Below, piece after piece: positions 52,872 to 62,656 of a DNA stretch of 64,000 nucleotides (its first letter is position 1; every line of letters starts with the position of its first letter). Source of the stretch: Sphingomonas taxi (lineage in GTDB: Bacteria > Pseudomonadota > Alphaproteobacteria > Sphingomonadales > Sphingomonadaceae); assembly GCA_003243195.1 (NCBI GenBank), contig QFQI01000011.1, positions 21,844-85,843 of the forward strand. Reading direction: 5' to 3'. Both the position numbers and the translations under genes were made by a program. The notes beneath the pieces were generated by a model. It saw only the letters and a list, made by a program, of their open reading frames with translations. It was not told the DNA's origin and ran no database searches.

Positions 52872-53660
52872 ATGGCTGCCGACCACATTCCCACCCGCAA
52901 TATCGCGCTGCTGATCGACGCCGACAATGCGTCGTGGCAGGCGCTCGACCCCGTGCTGACCGCGCTGGCCGAATTCGGCAGCGTCAATGTGCGGCGTGTC
53001 TATGGCAACTGGTCCAAGGACGGGCTGAAAGGCTGGCGCGATATGTCGGTGCGGCACGGCATCGAACCGCAGCAGCAGTTCGATCTGACCAAGGGCAAGA
53101 ACGCCACCGACATGAAGATGACGATCGACGCGATGGACTTGCTGCATCGCGGACGGATCGACGCGTTCGGTATCATGTCGTCCGACAGCGACTTCATGCC
53201 GCTCGCCACGCGCATCCGGCAGGACGGGCTGGACGTGTACGGTTTCGGCAACAGCAACACGCCCGCCGGCTTCCGCAACGCCTGCACGCGGTTCATCGAC
53301 GTCAACGCACTGCTGGAGACGACCAAGCCGAAGCGGGCGCGGCGGGTGGAGGTGCCGATCGGCGAATCGGTGCCGCCCGCGATCGGCCCTGCGGTCCCGG
53401 CCCCCGCCCCGCCCGCGACAGCGACCGCCACGGTCGACGATCCCGAGTTGCTGCACCTGCTGCACGATGCGTATGACTCGCTGAAGCCCGACGCGAAGGG
53501 CTTCGTCGGGCTGTCGGCGTTGGGTCAGCGCGCGGCGAATCGCTCGAGCTTCGACGTTCGCAACTATGGCTACAAGCGGCTGTCCGACCTGGTGGATGCG
53601 ATCCCGTCGATCGACGTCGACCGGCGCGACAATCACGTTTTCGTGCGCTGGAAGGACTGA
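52872..53660 (+). CDS. NYN-domain (PIN-like) protein with C-terminal OST-HTH/LOTUS domain
   Basis: A 262-residue protein. The NYN nuclease-like domain covers about residues 8-150: NIALLIDADNASWQ with the first acidic site, KGKNATDMKMTIDAMDLL, and FGIMSSDSDFMPLATRIRQD with the second acidic cluster. A Pro/Ala linker leads to an OST-HTH-type domain (about 190-262; LLHDAYDSLKPDAKGFVGLS, RLSDLVDAIPSIDV). The architecture suggests an RNA-binding ribonuclease. ATG 52872 fits homologues; a GTG at 52842 is an alternative. Confidence 0.85.
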   Translation: MAADHIPTRNIALLIDADNASWQALDPVLTALAEFGSVNVRRVYGNWSKDGLKGWRDMSVRHGIEPQQQFDLTKGKNATDMKMTIDAMDLLHRGRIDAFGIMSSDSDFMPLATRIRQDGLDVYGFGNSNTPAGFRNACTRFIDVNALLETTKPKRARRVEVPIGESVPPAIGPAVPAPAPPATATATVDDPELLHLLHDAYDSLKPDAKGFVGLSALGQRAANRSSFDVRNYGYKRLSDLVDAIPSIDVDRRDNHVFVRWKD

Positions 53661-53663
53661 GGA

Positions 53664-55292
53664 ATGCGCCTGCCGATGTTCGTGACGCTGGCGGCGGCCA
53701 TGGCGCTGCCGGCGGCGGCACAGACCGCCGAGCCGAAGCGGCTGTCCGACGATGTACGCACGCTCGCCTCGCCCGCATTCGGCGGGCGCGCTCCCGGCAC
53801 CGCGGGCGAGAAGAAGACACTCGACTGGCTGGTCGCGCGCTTCACGGCGCTCGGGCTGGAACCGGGCGGACCGGATGGGCAGTGGTTGCAGAAGGTGCCG
53901 CTGATCCACACGCGCGTCGCACCCAACGCGCGGATGACGGTCGGCACGACCGTGCTGACGCAGGGACAGCAGATCGCGGTCACCACCGTGCGCGCCGCCC
54001 CGCGGATCGCGATCGCGAATTCACCGATGGTGTTCGTCGGCTATGGCGTCGCGGCGCCGGAGGCCGGCTGGGACGATTTCAAGGGCGTGGACCTGCGCGG
54101 CAAGACGCTGGTCTTCCTGGTCAACGATCCTGATTTCGAGGCGCAGCCCGGCGACGATGCGAAGGGGCGCTTCGGCGACCGGCGCATGACCTATTACGGG
54201 CGCTGGACCTACAAGTTCGAGGAGGCGGCGCGGCGCGGCGCGGCGGCGGCGCTGATCGTCCATGACACCGGCGGCGCCGGTTATCCCTGGTCGACCGTCA
54301 ACGCCTCCAATGGCGAGAATTACGACATCGTGCGCACTGCCGCCGACGGGCGCGTGCCGTTGCAGGGCTGGATCGCGCACGATGTCGCCGATCGCCTGTT
54401 CGCAGATGCCGGCCTCGACCTCGCGGCGCTGCGGGTGCAGGCGCGGTCGAAGGGCTTCCGGCCGGTCGCCATGAAGCGCGCCTTTTCCGCCGCCGCCGAT
54501 GTGGCGGTGGAGCGGATCGAGAGCGCGAACGTGCTGGCGAAGCTGCCCGGCGCGACGACGCCAGACGAGACGGTGATGTTCGCCGCGCACTGGGATGCCT
54601 ATGGCGACGGACCACCGGATGCGTCGGGCAAGACGCTGCGCCCCGGGGCGAACGACGATGCGCTGGGAACCGCCGGCGTGATGGAGCTGGCGCGGTTGTT
54701 CAGGACGGGGCCACGGCCTGACCGGACGATGGTGTTCGCCTTGTGGACCGGCGAGGAGCGCGGGTTGCTGGGGTCCGAACATTATGCCGCCCACCCGGTC
54801 TATCCACCGGCGAAGACGGCGGCCAACCTGACGCTCGACATCCTGCAGACCGCGGGTCCGGCCCGTGACGTGGTGCTGGTGGGGCAAGGGCAATCGACGC
54901 TCGACGGAATGCTGGCCGATGCGGCGCGCGCGCAAGGCCGCGTGGTGACACCCGAGACGTTCAGCGAGCGCGGCCTGTTCTACCGCGCCGATCATTTCTC
55001 GGTGGTGCGGCGCGGCGTGCCGTCGCTGCTGCTGATGGCGCTGGGCGGCGCATCGGACCTGCGCGACGGCGGGCGCGATGCCGGCCAGAAGTGGCTGGAC
55101 GACTATATGGCCTGCTATCACAAGACCTGCGATGCGTGGGATGCCGGCTGGGATCTGCGCGGGGCGGCGGCGGACGTCGACCTGTTCCACGCGATGGGCG
55201 CGGGGCTGGGCAAGGCCGGTGTCTGGCCGACATGGAGCGCCGGCAGCGAGTTCCTGGCGATCCGCGACGGGAGTGCGGACGCGCGCAAGTGA
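53664..55292 (+). CDS. M28 family metallopeptidase with PA domain, exported
   Basis: A 542-residue protein with a signal peptide (MRLPMFVTLAAAMALPAAAQ). A PA-type insert (about 110-260) interrupts the catalytic fold. Zinc ligands are visible in FAAHWDAYGDG (His/Asp), RPGANDDALGTAG (Asp) and WTGEERGLLGSEHYA (Glu), with a late His in YRADHFSVVRRG. The motifs fit M28 aminopeptidases, which trim N-terminal residues in the periplasm or at the surface. The start is 3 bp after the NYN gene, but a shared function is unlikely. Confidence 0.91.
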   Translation: MRLPMFVTLAAAMALPAAAQTAEPKRLSDDVRTLASPAFGGRAPGTAGEKKTLDWLVARFTALGLEPGGPDGQWLQKVPLIHTRVAPNARMTVGTTVLTQGQQIAVTTVRAAPRIAIANSPMVFVGYGVAAPEAGWDDFKGVDLRGKTLVFLVNDPDFEAQPGDDAKGRFGDRRMTYYGRWTYKFEEAARRGAAAALIVHDTGGAGYPWSTVNASNGENYDIVRTAADGRVPLQGWIAHDVADRLFADAGLDLAALRVQARSKGFRPVAMKRAFSAAADVAVERIESANVLAKLPGATTPDETVMFAAHWDAYGDGPPDASGKTLRPGANDDALGTAGVMELARLFRTGPRPDRTMVFALWTGEERGLLGSEHYAAHPVYPPAKTAANLTLDILQTAGPARDVVLVGQGQSTLDGMLADAARAQGRVVTPETFSERGLFYRADHFSVVRRGVPSLLLMALGGASDLRDGGRDAGQKWLDDYMACYHKTCDAWDAGWDLRGAAADVDLFHAMGAGLGKAGVWPTWSAGSEFLAIRDGSADARK

Positions 55293-55323
55293 CGCGCCGC
55301 GCCGCGCCTGCTATGGTTCTGCC

Positions 55324-55896
55324 ATGACGGACATGGTGCCCCTGACCAGAGTCCCGCGCCGGGTGAAGCTGCGTGTCGAGGACTATCTCGCATTGGATGA
55401 AGCTGGCGCGTTAGCCGGCTATGGCAAGACCGAACTGCTGGATGGCGAGATCGTCTATTTGAACGCGCGGCACCGGGCGCATGCGCGCATCAAGTCCCGC
55501 CTGCATCTATTGATCGCCGCCGCGTTGCTGGAGGGGGGCGGTCATCTCGAGGTGCTTGTCGAAGGCTCGGTGTCGATGCCGCCGCACGATGCTCCGGAGC
55601 CCGACATCGCCATCACTGCGGAGCCAGAGGGTGACGGACTGATCCCGATAGCTTCGGTGGCCCTGGCGATCGAAGTAGCCGATTCGACACTGCGAAACGA
55701 CCTGGGGCGCAAGCGGCGCATCTATGCGCGGGCCGGCGCCCCGGAATATTGGGTGGTCGACATCGCCAATGCCGTCATCCATCAGATGTGGCGCCCGTCG
55801 GGGAACGGCTATACCGAACGGCGCGAAGTGGCGTTCGGCGAACGCTTGACGGCGGTGACGGTGGCTGGATTGATGGTGAAAACAACCACGTTGTAG
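55324..55896 (+). CDS. Uma2 family endonuclease-like protein (DUF820)
   Basis: A 190-residue PD-(D/E)XK fold protein. LLDGEIVYLNARHRAHARIK near residue 40 gives the early Glu, APEPDIAITAEPEG the Asp, and VALAIEVADSTLRNDLGRKR the ExK-like end of the active site, with APEYWVVDIAN after it. Uma2 proteins are abundant in cyanobacteria and scattered elsewhere; function is unproven. It lies 31 bp after the M28 gene and is followed by a 411-bp gap. Confidence 0.85.
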   Translation: MTDMVPLTRVPRRVKLRVEDYLALDEAGALAGYGKTELLDGEIVYLNARHRAHARIKSRLHLLIAAALLEGGGHLEVLVEGSVSMPPHDAPEPDIAITAEPEGDGLIPIASVALAIEVADSTLRNDLGRKRRIYARAGAPEYWVVDIANAVIHQMWRPSGNGYTERREVAFGERLTAVTVAGLMVKTTTL

Positions 55897-56307
55897 GGCA
55901 TCTCCGACCGGGGCGAGCCACGCCCGCGCAGCGGCGGAATTTTCGCGCCAGTCGTTACATACCCCTTGGGCCGATCGCGCTACAGCGGCTTCAGGCGACT
56001 CAGGTCGACAACGGCGAACTCAATCACCTTTCGCGCCGACGCACCTGCGAAGACCTCGGGAACGCTGGGAGGGCCGCCCGATCCCCCCTTCCCTCTCGAT
56101 CTCCAGTGCAGGCGGTCCATGCGCCATACCTTGCGCCCGGACTCCCCCGATATCTGCTCGATCGCGGCGACAACTCGTCGACACGTCGCAAGGCCGTCCG
56201 ATGAAGAGCGGCTGACCTTCCCTTGCTATCGACCATCGGCCGACCAGGATCGTCGGCCGATGGTCATATGCGAATAATGGCGAGGGCGTGGCCTTCGCCG
56301 TCCCCGC
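55897..56307. other. Intergenic stretch without a supported gene
   Basis: Between the Uma2 gene and the convergent ettA stop. Short open frames exist, but none has a ribosome site, a conserved-looking protein or the codon bias of neighbours. The only clear structure is the 14-bp hairpin at 56231-56265. Confidence 0.7.
56231..56265. terminator. Perfect 14-bp hairpin downstream of ettA
   Basis: GACCATCGGCCGAC (56231-56244) pairs exactly with GTCGGCCGATGGTC (56252-56265) across a 7-base loop. It lies 43 bases past the ettA stop on the minus strand and far beyond the Uma2 stop on the plus strand. Neither side has a U-run, so it may act as an RNA end barrier or a Rho-linked terminator. Confidence 0.5.
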
Positions 56308-57987
<1,680 letters not shown>

Positions 57988-58097
57988 CTGGCGCGCTGCT
58001 CCGTAAGCTGGGGTGCGGCGGGTAAAAACTCGTGGGCGGCATGTAGGCGCAGCCGGTGCCGTTGGCAAACCGCGCGGCCGCCGTTACGCCGGTGTGC

Positions 58098-59498
58098 ATG
58101 AAGCCATCATATCCCCTGACGATCGCGCTCGCCCTCGCTGCCGTTCCGGCTGTCGCGCAGCGTGCCGCCCCGCCCGCCCCCGCTCCGGTCGATCCGCGGG
58201 TCGCCGCGCTGCGCGATGCCGCGCTGCTCGACGAGGTGGCGTATGACATCGTCGAGGGGATCACCACCGAGGTCGGGCAACGGCTGGCCGGCACCGAGGC
58301 GGAGGCGCGCGCGCGGGCGTGGAGCGTGCGCAAGCTGAAGGCGCTGGGCTTCCGCAATGTCCGCATCGAGCCGTACCAGATGCCGGTATGGGTGCGTGGC
58401 GCGGAGGAAGCGCAGATCGTGGCGCCGGTCCCGCAACGGCTGACGCTGGCCGCGCTGGGCAATTCGGGCAGCACCGGCCCGAACGGCATCACCGCCGAGG
58501 TCGCCGTGTTCCCCAGCTACACCGAATTCGCCAACGCGCCGGACAGCGCGGTGCGCGGGCGGATCGTCTATGTCGGCAATGCGATGCAGCCGACGCAGGA
58601 CGGGTCGAGCTACGGCGCGAGCGGCCCGGCGCGCTTCGTCGGGCCTGCGCTGGCGGCGCGGAAGGGCGCCCTGGCGATCGTGATCCGCTCGATCGGCACC
58701 GACACGCACCGCCTGCCGCACACCGGGACCACCACCTTCCCGGCGGGCGTGGCGCCGATCCCGGCCGCCGCGCTGTCGGTGCCGGACGCGACACTGATCG
58801 AGCGGCTGGCCAAGCGTGGGCAACCGATCCGCATGCGCCTGCTCCTCACCCCGCAACAAACGGGGATGCGGGAATCGGGCAATGTCATCGCGGAGGTGCC
58901 GGGCACCGATCCGGCCGCCGGGGTGGTGCTGGTCGGCGGGCACCTCGATAGCTGGGATCTGGGCACCGGCGCGATCGACGACGCCAGCGGCATCGCGATC
59001 ACCGCCGCTGCGGCCAAGCGGATCATGGACAGCGGGCGGCGGCCACGCCGCACGATCCGCGTGGTATGGTTTGGCGCGGAGGAAGTGGGCGGCTTCGGCG
59101 GCAAGGAATATGCCCTACGCCACGGCGGCGAGCGTCACGCGATCGCCGCGGAAAGCGACTTCGGTGCCGATCGCGTGTGGCGCGTCGAAACCGCGCTGCC
59201 CGAAAGTGCGGTGGCGGTGACCGCGCGCCTGACCAGTGCGCTGGCGCCGCTGGGGATCGTCGCGGGCGCCGGGCGCGCGGGCGACGGCACCGATATCGCC
59301 CCGATCATCGCCACCGGGGTGGCCGGCGTCGACCTGAACCAGTCCGGCCTGCGCTATTTCGACACCCACCATACGCCCGACGACATGCTGGAGCGTGTCG
59401 ATCCCGAACAGTTGCGACAGAATGTCGCGGCATGGACGGCGATGCTGGCGGTGGTGGCGGATGCGCCGGAGGAAATCGGTGCGGTGCCGCGTTCCTGA
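58098..59498 (+). CDS. M28 family aminopeptidase with PA domain, exported
   Basis: A 466-residue protein with a signal peptide (YPLTIALALAAVPAVAQ). A PA-like insert lies at about 140-250. Metal ligands appear in LVGGHLDSWDLGTGAIDDAS (His/Asp pair), GAEEVGGFGGKEYA (catalytic Glu pair), ESDFGADRVW (Asp) and FDTHHTPDDMLERV (final His). It resembles carboxypeptidase Q-type M28 peptidases. It is only distantly related to the M28 protein at 53664. It is divergent from ettA. Confidence 0.92.
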   Translation: MKPSYPLTIALALAAVPAVAQRAAPPAPAPVDPRVAALRDAALLDEVAYDIVEGITTEVGQRLAGTEAEARARAWSVRKLKALGFRNVRIEPYQMPVWVRGAEEAQIVAPVPQRLTLAALGNSGSTGPNGITAEVAVFPSYTEFANAPDSAVRGRIVYVGNAMQPTQDGSSYGASGPARFVGPALAARKGALAIVIRSIGTDTHRLPHTGTTTFPAGVAPIPAAALSVPDATLIERLAKRGQPIRMRLLLTPQQTGMRESGNVIAEVPGTDPAAGVVLVGGHLDSWDLGTGAIDDASGIAITAAAAKRIMDSGRRPRRTIRVVWFGAEEVGGFGGKEYALRHGGERHAIAAESDFGADRVWRVETALPESAVAVTARLTSALAPLGIVAGAGRAGDGTDIAPIIATGVAGVDLNQSGLRYFDTHHTPDDMLERVDPEQLRQNVAAWTAMLAVVADAPEEIGAVPRS

Positions 59499-59656
59499 AC
59501 CGCGACGAACGCCGCGATGGCGGGAACCGTTCGTCGCAAGCTTACGCAAAGATGAATTTTGCTTATTGACCCCCTCGGTTGGTAGGGTATTGCGGACATT
59601 CGCGACGGCGCTGGGGTCGGGCGCGAATGTTTTATGTGATGCTTGGGAGCATTCCG

Positions 59657-59920
59657 ATGAAGAAGATCCTGCTCGTTGCCGCCGCCGCCGGCCTGATGTC
59701 GGTCGCCGCCTGCTCGAAGTCGCCCGAGGCTTCGGCGGTCGAGAACAACGCCGACATGATGGCCGACAACATGGACGCGCTGGCCGGTAACGTGGCCGAC
59801 ATGTCGAACACCACCGCAAACCCGTTCGCCGAGGACAATGCCGAGGCGGTTGCCGAGAACATCTCGACCGCGGCCGACAACGTTCGTGACGCTGGCGAGG
59901 CCGCCGCGCACAACATGTAA
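59657..59920 (+). CDS. Small lipoprotein, first of a related pair
   Basis: An 87-residue protein with a lipoprotein signal (KKILLVAAAAGLMSVAAC, Cys at about 19) followed by an acidic helical tail with repeated Asn/Ala/Asp/Met units (ENNADMMADNMDALAGNVAD, ENISTAADNVRDAGE). GGAG 7 bases upstream of ATG 59657 supports the start. The repeats suggest an amphipathic helix or short coiled coil anchored in the outer membrane. It shares length and the ENNA..MAD motif with the next gene. Confidence 0.75.
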   Translation: MKKILLVAAAAGLMSVAACSKSPEASAVENNADMMADNMDALAGNVADMSNTTANPFAEDNAEAVAENISTAADNVRDAGEAAAHNM

Positions 59921-59950
59921 TCCCGGTCCGGGGTCGTGTTGGATAATGGC

Positions 59951-60214
59951 ATGAGGAAGCTCTTTCTCCTGCTCGCATCGGTCGCGCTGTTCGGCGCGCC
60001 GGGGTGCAGCAAGCCCTCCGACACGACCTCGATCGAGAACAATGCCGAGGCGATGGCCGACGCGCTGGAGCGCAAGGCCGACAACCTCGAGGCGATGGCG
60101 GACGCCGCCGCCAACGACAGCGCCGCCACGATGCTGGACGGGGCAGCCGAGAATATCGAGGAACAGGCGGACAACGTCCGCGACATGGCCGAGAACGAGG
60201 CCGAACGCCACTGA
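59951..60214 (+). CDS. Small lipoprotein, second of a related pair
   Basis: An 87-residue lipoprotein with signal KLFLLLASVALFGAPGC (Cys at about 18) and a helical tail ENNAEAMADALERKADNLEA, continuing with ENIEEQADNVRDMAENEAER. It is the same length as the product of 59657 and shares its repeat style, so the two are probably a tandem duplication. ATG 59951 is chosen so that the signal begins MRKLF; an upstream ATG at 59936 is possible. The function is unknown. Confidence 0.72.
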   Translation: MRKLFLLLASVALFGAPGCSKPSDTTSIENNAEAMADALERKADNLEAMADAAANDSAATMLDGAAENIEEQADNVRDMAENEAERH

Positions 60215-60320
60215 GGCGTAGGCAGGCGATAACGCCGCCTTTCTTTCAGACGCGCATGCCGCGTCCTTTTCTCACCGGGCTTGCAGGTGTCCATCGCGAC
60301 GCCTAGGGCCGGTCACGCGT

Positions 60321-60394
60321 CGGGGAGTGGCGCAGTCTGGTAGCGCGCCTGCTTTGGGAGCAGGATGTCGCAGGTTCGAATCCTGTCTCCCCGA
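60321..60394 (+). tRNA. tRNA-Pro (anticodon UGG)
   Basis: The sequence folds as a full cloverleaf. The acceptor arm CGGGGAG/CTCCCCG has discriminator A, the D arm contains GCGC..GCGC, the anticodon arm CCTGC/GCAGG surrounds TTTGGGA (anticodon TGG), and the T arm GCAGG-TTCGAAT-CCTGT closes it. CCA is not encoded. The UGG anticodon reads CCA/CCG proline codons with wobble. Confidence 0.95.
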
Positions 60395-61157
60395 CCCGCG
60401 CTCGATCGCCTCGTGCTCGACCTCAGCTGCTCCAGCACGTCGAGCAACAGTTCGCCGGCCGGATCGGCGACGCCGGTTTCGCGACGGATATAGTCGATGT
60501 GCGTGGCCAGCCTGATCCTCGCCCCATCGGTCACATGTCGAAATGTGCCGCGGCGCTCATGCCATCTCCACCGCAGCGCGGGTGACCGACGCCGTTCCGG
60601 GACGGTGGGTGTATAGCCACGACCGCCTTCACATCAAAATGCGGAACCCGGATCCCGGCCGTCTGCCGGTCGCGGCGGGTCAGCGGCCTGGCGGCATTGA
60701 AGTCGACGGAGCGGTCGCGGCCTGCATTGCTCGACCGCCCCCTGCGTACGGCGACTCTCGCGGTTTTCGGTCTGCGCGCGAAAATCCGCTCGCTGAGGAA
60801 CCCGCCGTTCGCCTCGTCATCCGCGCGGCGCTGACGGGCACGAAGCGCACGCACGTGATGCGCGAACACTTCGGGCTCTTCACCGATGGACTGGGAAGGG
60901 GGCATGTCACCCCGTCGAGACACCGACACAACACCCCCCAACGAAGACCTTCGCCTTCCGGAAACCGTTAGGTTGGAGGACTCCACCGATGCACCTTCGG
61001 CGGCGGCGCACGGCAACTCGGGTGACCCCGCCAAATTGCGCTGTTGCGCCTGAAGGTTTCCTCGTCCTTGCTCACTATGCAGCCGTTTCCCCTGTAACTC
61101 TCCAGCCCCCGCGCAGCACCTCTTCGGTCGCCGCGATGGCCTGGCTCGCGTCGGCGG
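60395..61157. other. Long stretch without a confident gene
   Basis: 763 bp between tRNA-Pro and the end of the MocR-type gene. Minus-strand open frames exist. One starting at GTG 60534 opens with coding-like codon use (TDGARIRLATHIDYIRRETG) but runs into the antisense of the tRNA. Another spans 60905-60531. Neither has a recognisable domain. The stretch may hold degraded genes or a promoter/UTR region, and I cannot support a product. Confidence 0.6.
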
Positions 61158-62546
61158 CTATCGCTGCGCGCGTTCCAGGAAAGCGAACAGGCGATCGTCA
61201 TCGCTCATCGCGACGTTGAACCGCATGTGGTCGCGCCACCCACCGCCGGTACTGAACACCGGGCCGGGCGCCAGCACGATGCCGTCGCCGAGAGCGCGGC
61301 GGGCGAGATCGACGGCATCGACGCCGTCCGGCAGCCGTGCCCAGAGGAAGATGCCCGCCGCCGGCTCGATCCACGGCTTGATGCCGACCGCGCGCAGCCG
61401 CTTACTCACCCGCGCGGCAGCCCGCGCGAGTCGGGTGCGGACGGCCTCGACATGGCGGCGATAGCTGCCGTCGGTCAGCACCGCATGGAGCAGGTTGGCC
61501 GTCAGCGGGCTGCCTGCCATCGAGGTGGCGATGCGCAGATCGGCGAGCGCCTCGATCCAGTCGGGCCGCGCGGCAATGTGCCCGCAGCGTACCGCCGCTG
61601 ACAGCGACTTGGAGAAGCTGCCGATCCGGATCGTCCGGTCGAGGCCATCGAACGCCGCCAGGCGCGGCGACGCCACATGCTCGAAATCGGCGAAGATGTC
61701 GTCCTCGACGACCGCCATGTCGTGCGCCTCGGCGATCTTGAGCAGGCGGTGCGCGGTCGGTGCGCCGAGCGAAGTGCCGGTCGGGTTATGGATGCCGGAG
61801 TTGGTCAGATAGAAACGCGGGCGATGCACCGCGGCTGCTTCGGCGAAGGCGGCGACATCAGGCCCGGTCGGCATCATCGGCACGCCGATCACCTTCGCCC
61901 GGTGCGCCCGCAGCAGCGCCAGAAAGTTGAAGTAGCAGGGATCGTCGACCAGCACGGCGTCGCCGGGTTGCAGCAGGAAGCGACAGACGAGATCGAGCGC
62001 ATGGGTACCGCTGTCGGTCAGCAGTATCTGGTCGGGACCGGCCTCGATCCCCTGATCCGCCATCCGTCGTGCCAGCAGCACGCGCAGCGGCAGCGCGCCG
62101 CGTGGCGTCGCATAGCCGGCCAGCGCCCCGTTGCCGCCCGCCCGCGCGGCGCCACGCATTGCCTTGCGCAGCGCGTCGCTCGCCAGCCAGTCGTCCGGCA
62201 GCCAGCCGCATCCCGGCATCAGGTCATGCCGTTGCTCGCCCAGCGACTGTCGCAGCATCCACAACGGATCGACCTCGCGCTCCTGCGTGGCGCCGAGCCG
62301 GTCCAGCGCCAGCGGCGCGAGCGGCGCGGCGACATAGAAGCCCGACCCGGGACGCGACCGGATCACCCCCTCGGCAGCGAGCCGGTCATAGGCGTCTACC
62401 ACCGTCGAACGCGCGACCTTGCTCGCCTCCGCCATCGCGCGGATCGACGGGAGCCGCGCCCCGGGCGTCAACACCCGCGCCTCGATGCGGTCGCGGATCG
62501 TGCGCACCACCATTCCGGTGCGGGTCTCGTCGGCCTGAATAGACAT
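61158..62546 (-). CDS. MocR/GntR-type transcriptional regulator with aminotransferase-like domain
   Basis: A 462-residue fusion. The N-terminal winged helix (about 10-75; LPSIRAMAEASKVARSTVVD, RSRPGSGFYVA) is followed by a fold-type I PLP domain with NSGIHNPTGTS and the Schiff-base Lys region IRIGSFSKSLSAAVRCGHIA. MocR regulators bind PLP or amino-acid adducts and usually control a divergent gene. Here the divergent gene encodes a PhzF-family enzyme. The start at 62546 has AGAAG about 8 bases upstream. Confidence 0.9.
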   Translation of the reverse strand: MSIQADETRTGMVVRTIRDRIEARVLTPGARLPSIRAMAEASKVARSTVVDAYDRLAAEGVIRSRPGSGFYVAAPLAPLALDRLGATQEREVDPLWMLRQSLGEQRHDLMPGCGWLPDDWLASDALRKAMRGAARAGGNGALAGYATPRGALPLRVLLARRMADQGIEAGPDQILLTDSGTHALDLVCRFLLQPGDAVLVDDPCYFNFLALLRAHRAKVIGVPMMPTGPDVAAFAEAAAVHRPRFYLTNSGIHNPTGTSLGAPTAHRLLKIAEAHDMAVVEDDIFADFEHVASPRLAAFDGLDRTIRIGSFSKSLSAAVRCGHIAARPDWIEALADLRIATSMAGSPLTANLLHAVLTDGSYRRHVEAVRTRLARAAARVSKRLRAVGIKPWIEPAAGIFLWARLPDGVDAVDLARRALGDGIVLAPGPVFSTGGGWRDHMRFNVAMSDDDRLFAFLERAQR

Positions 62547-62564
62547 CGTGCTGCTTCTTTTACC

Positions 62565-62593
62565 AATACAGTTCGGCCCAATCGTATCGGCCC
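62565..62593. promoter_or_regulatory. Candidate MocR-type direct-repeat operator
   Basis: AATACAGTTCGGCCC (62565-62579) is followed at once by AATCGTATCGGCCC (62580-62593), a near-direct repeat. On the opposite strand it reads ATTGGG and TATTGGT blocks, resembling paired sites bound by MocR-type regulators. It lies in the 110-bp region between the regulator and the phzF-family gene. The assignment is inference from position and repeat form. Confidence 0.4.
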
Positions 62594-62656
62594 GTGTCTG
62601 TTCGCGCCAGCCGCCGCGAGGTAGCACGCCTCACCACTTGCAGGAGAACCGAGACC

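Noticed and set aside
55966..56277. A 103-codon plus frame in the gap after the Uma2 gene
   Set aside because: There is no ribosome site, the composition is Arg/Ser/Pro-rich and unlike its neighbours, and it runs through the hairpin.
59560..59600. A TTGACC box upstream of the first small lipoprotein as a promoter
   Set aside because: No acceptable -10 hexamer lies at 16-18 bp spacing, so the promoter is not called.
60313..60420. C-terminal part of the minus frame reading GDRIRTCDILLPKQARYQ
   Set aside because: This is the familiar translation of the tRNA reverse complement, not protein-coding sequence.
61078..61200. Minus-strand tail reading ADASQAIAATEEVLRGGWRV then stop
   Set aside because: It looks protein-like, but the frame has no start codon and a stop just upstream. 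It could be a remnant but cannot be supported.
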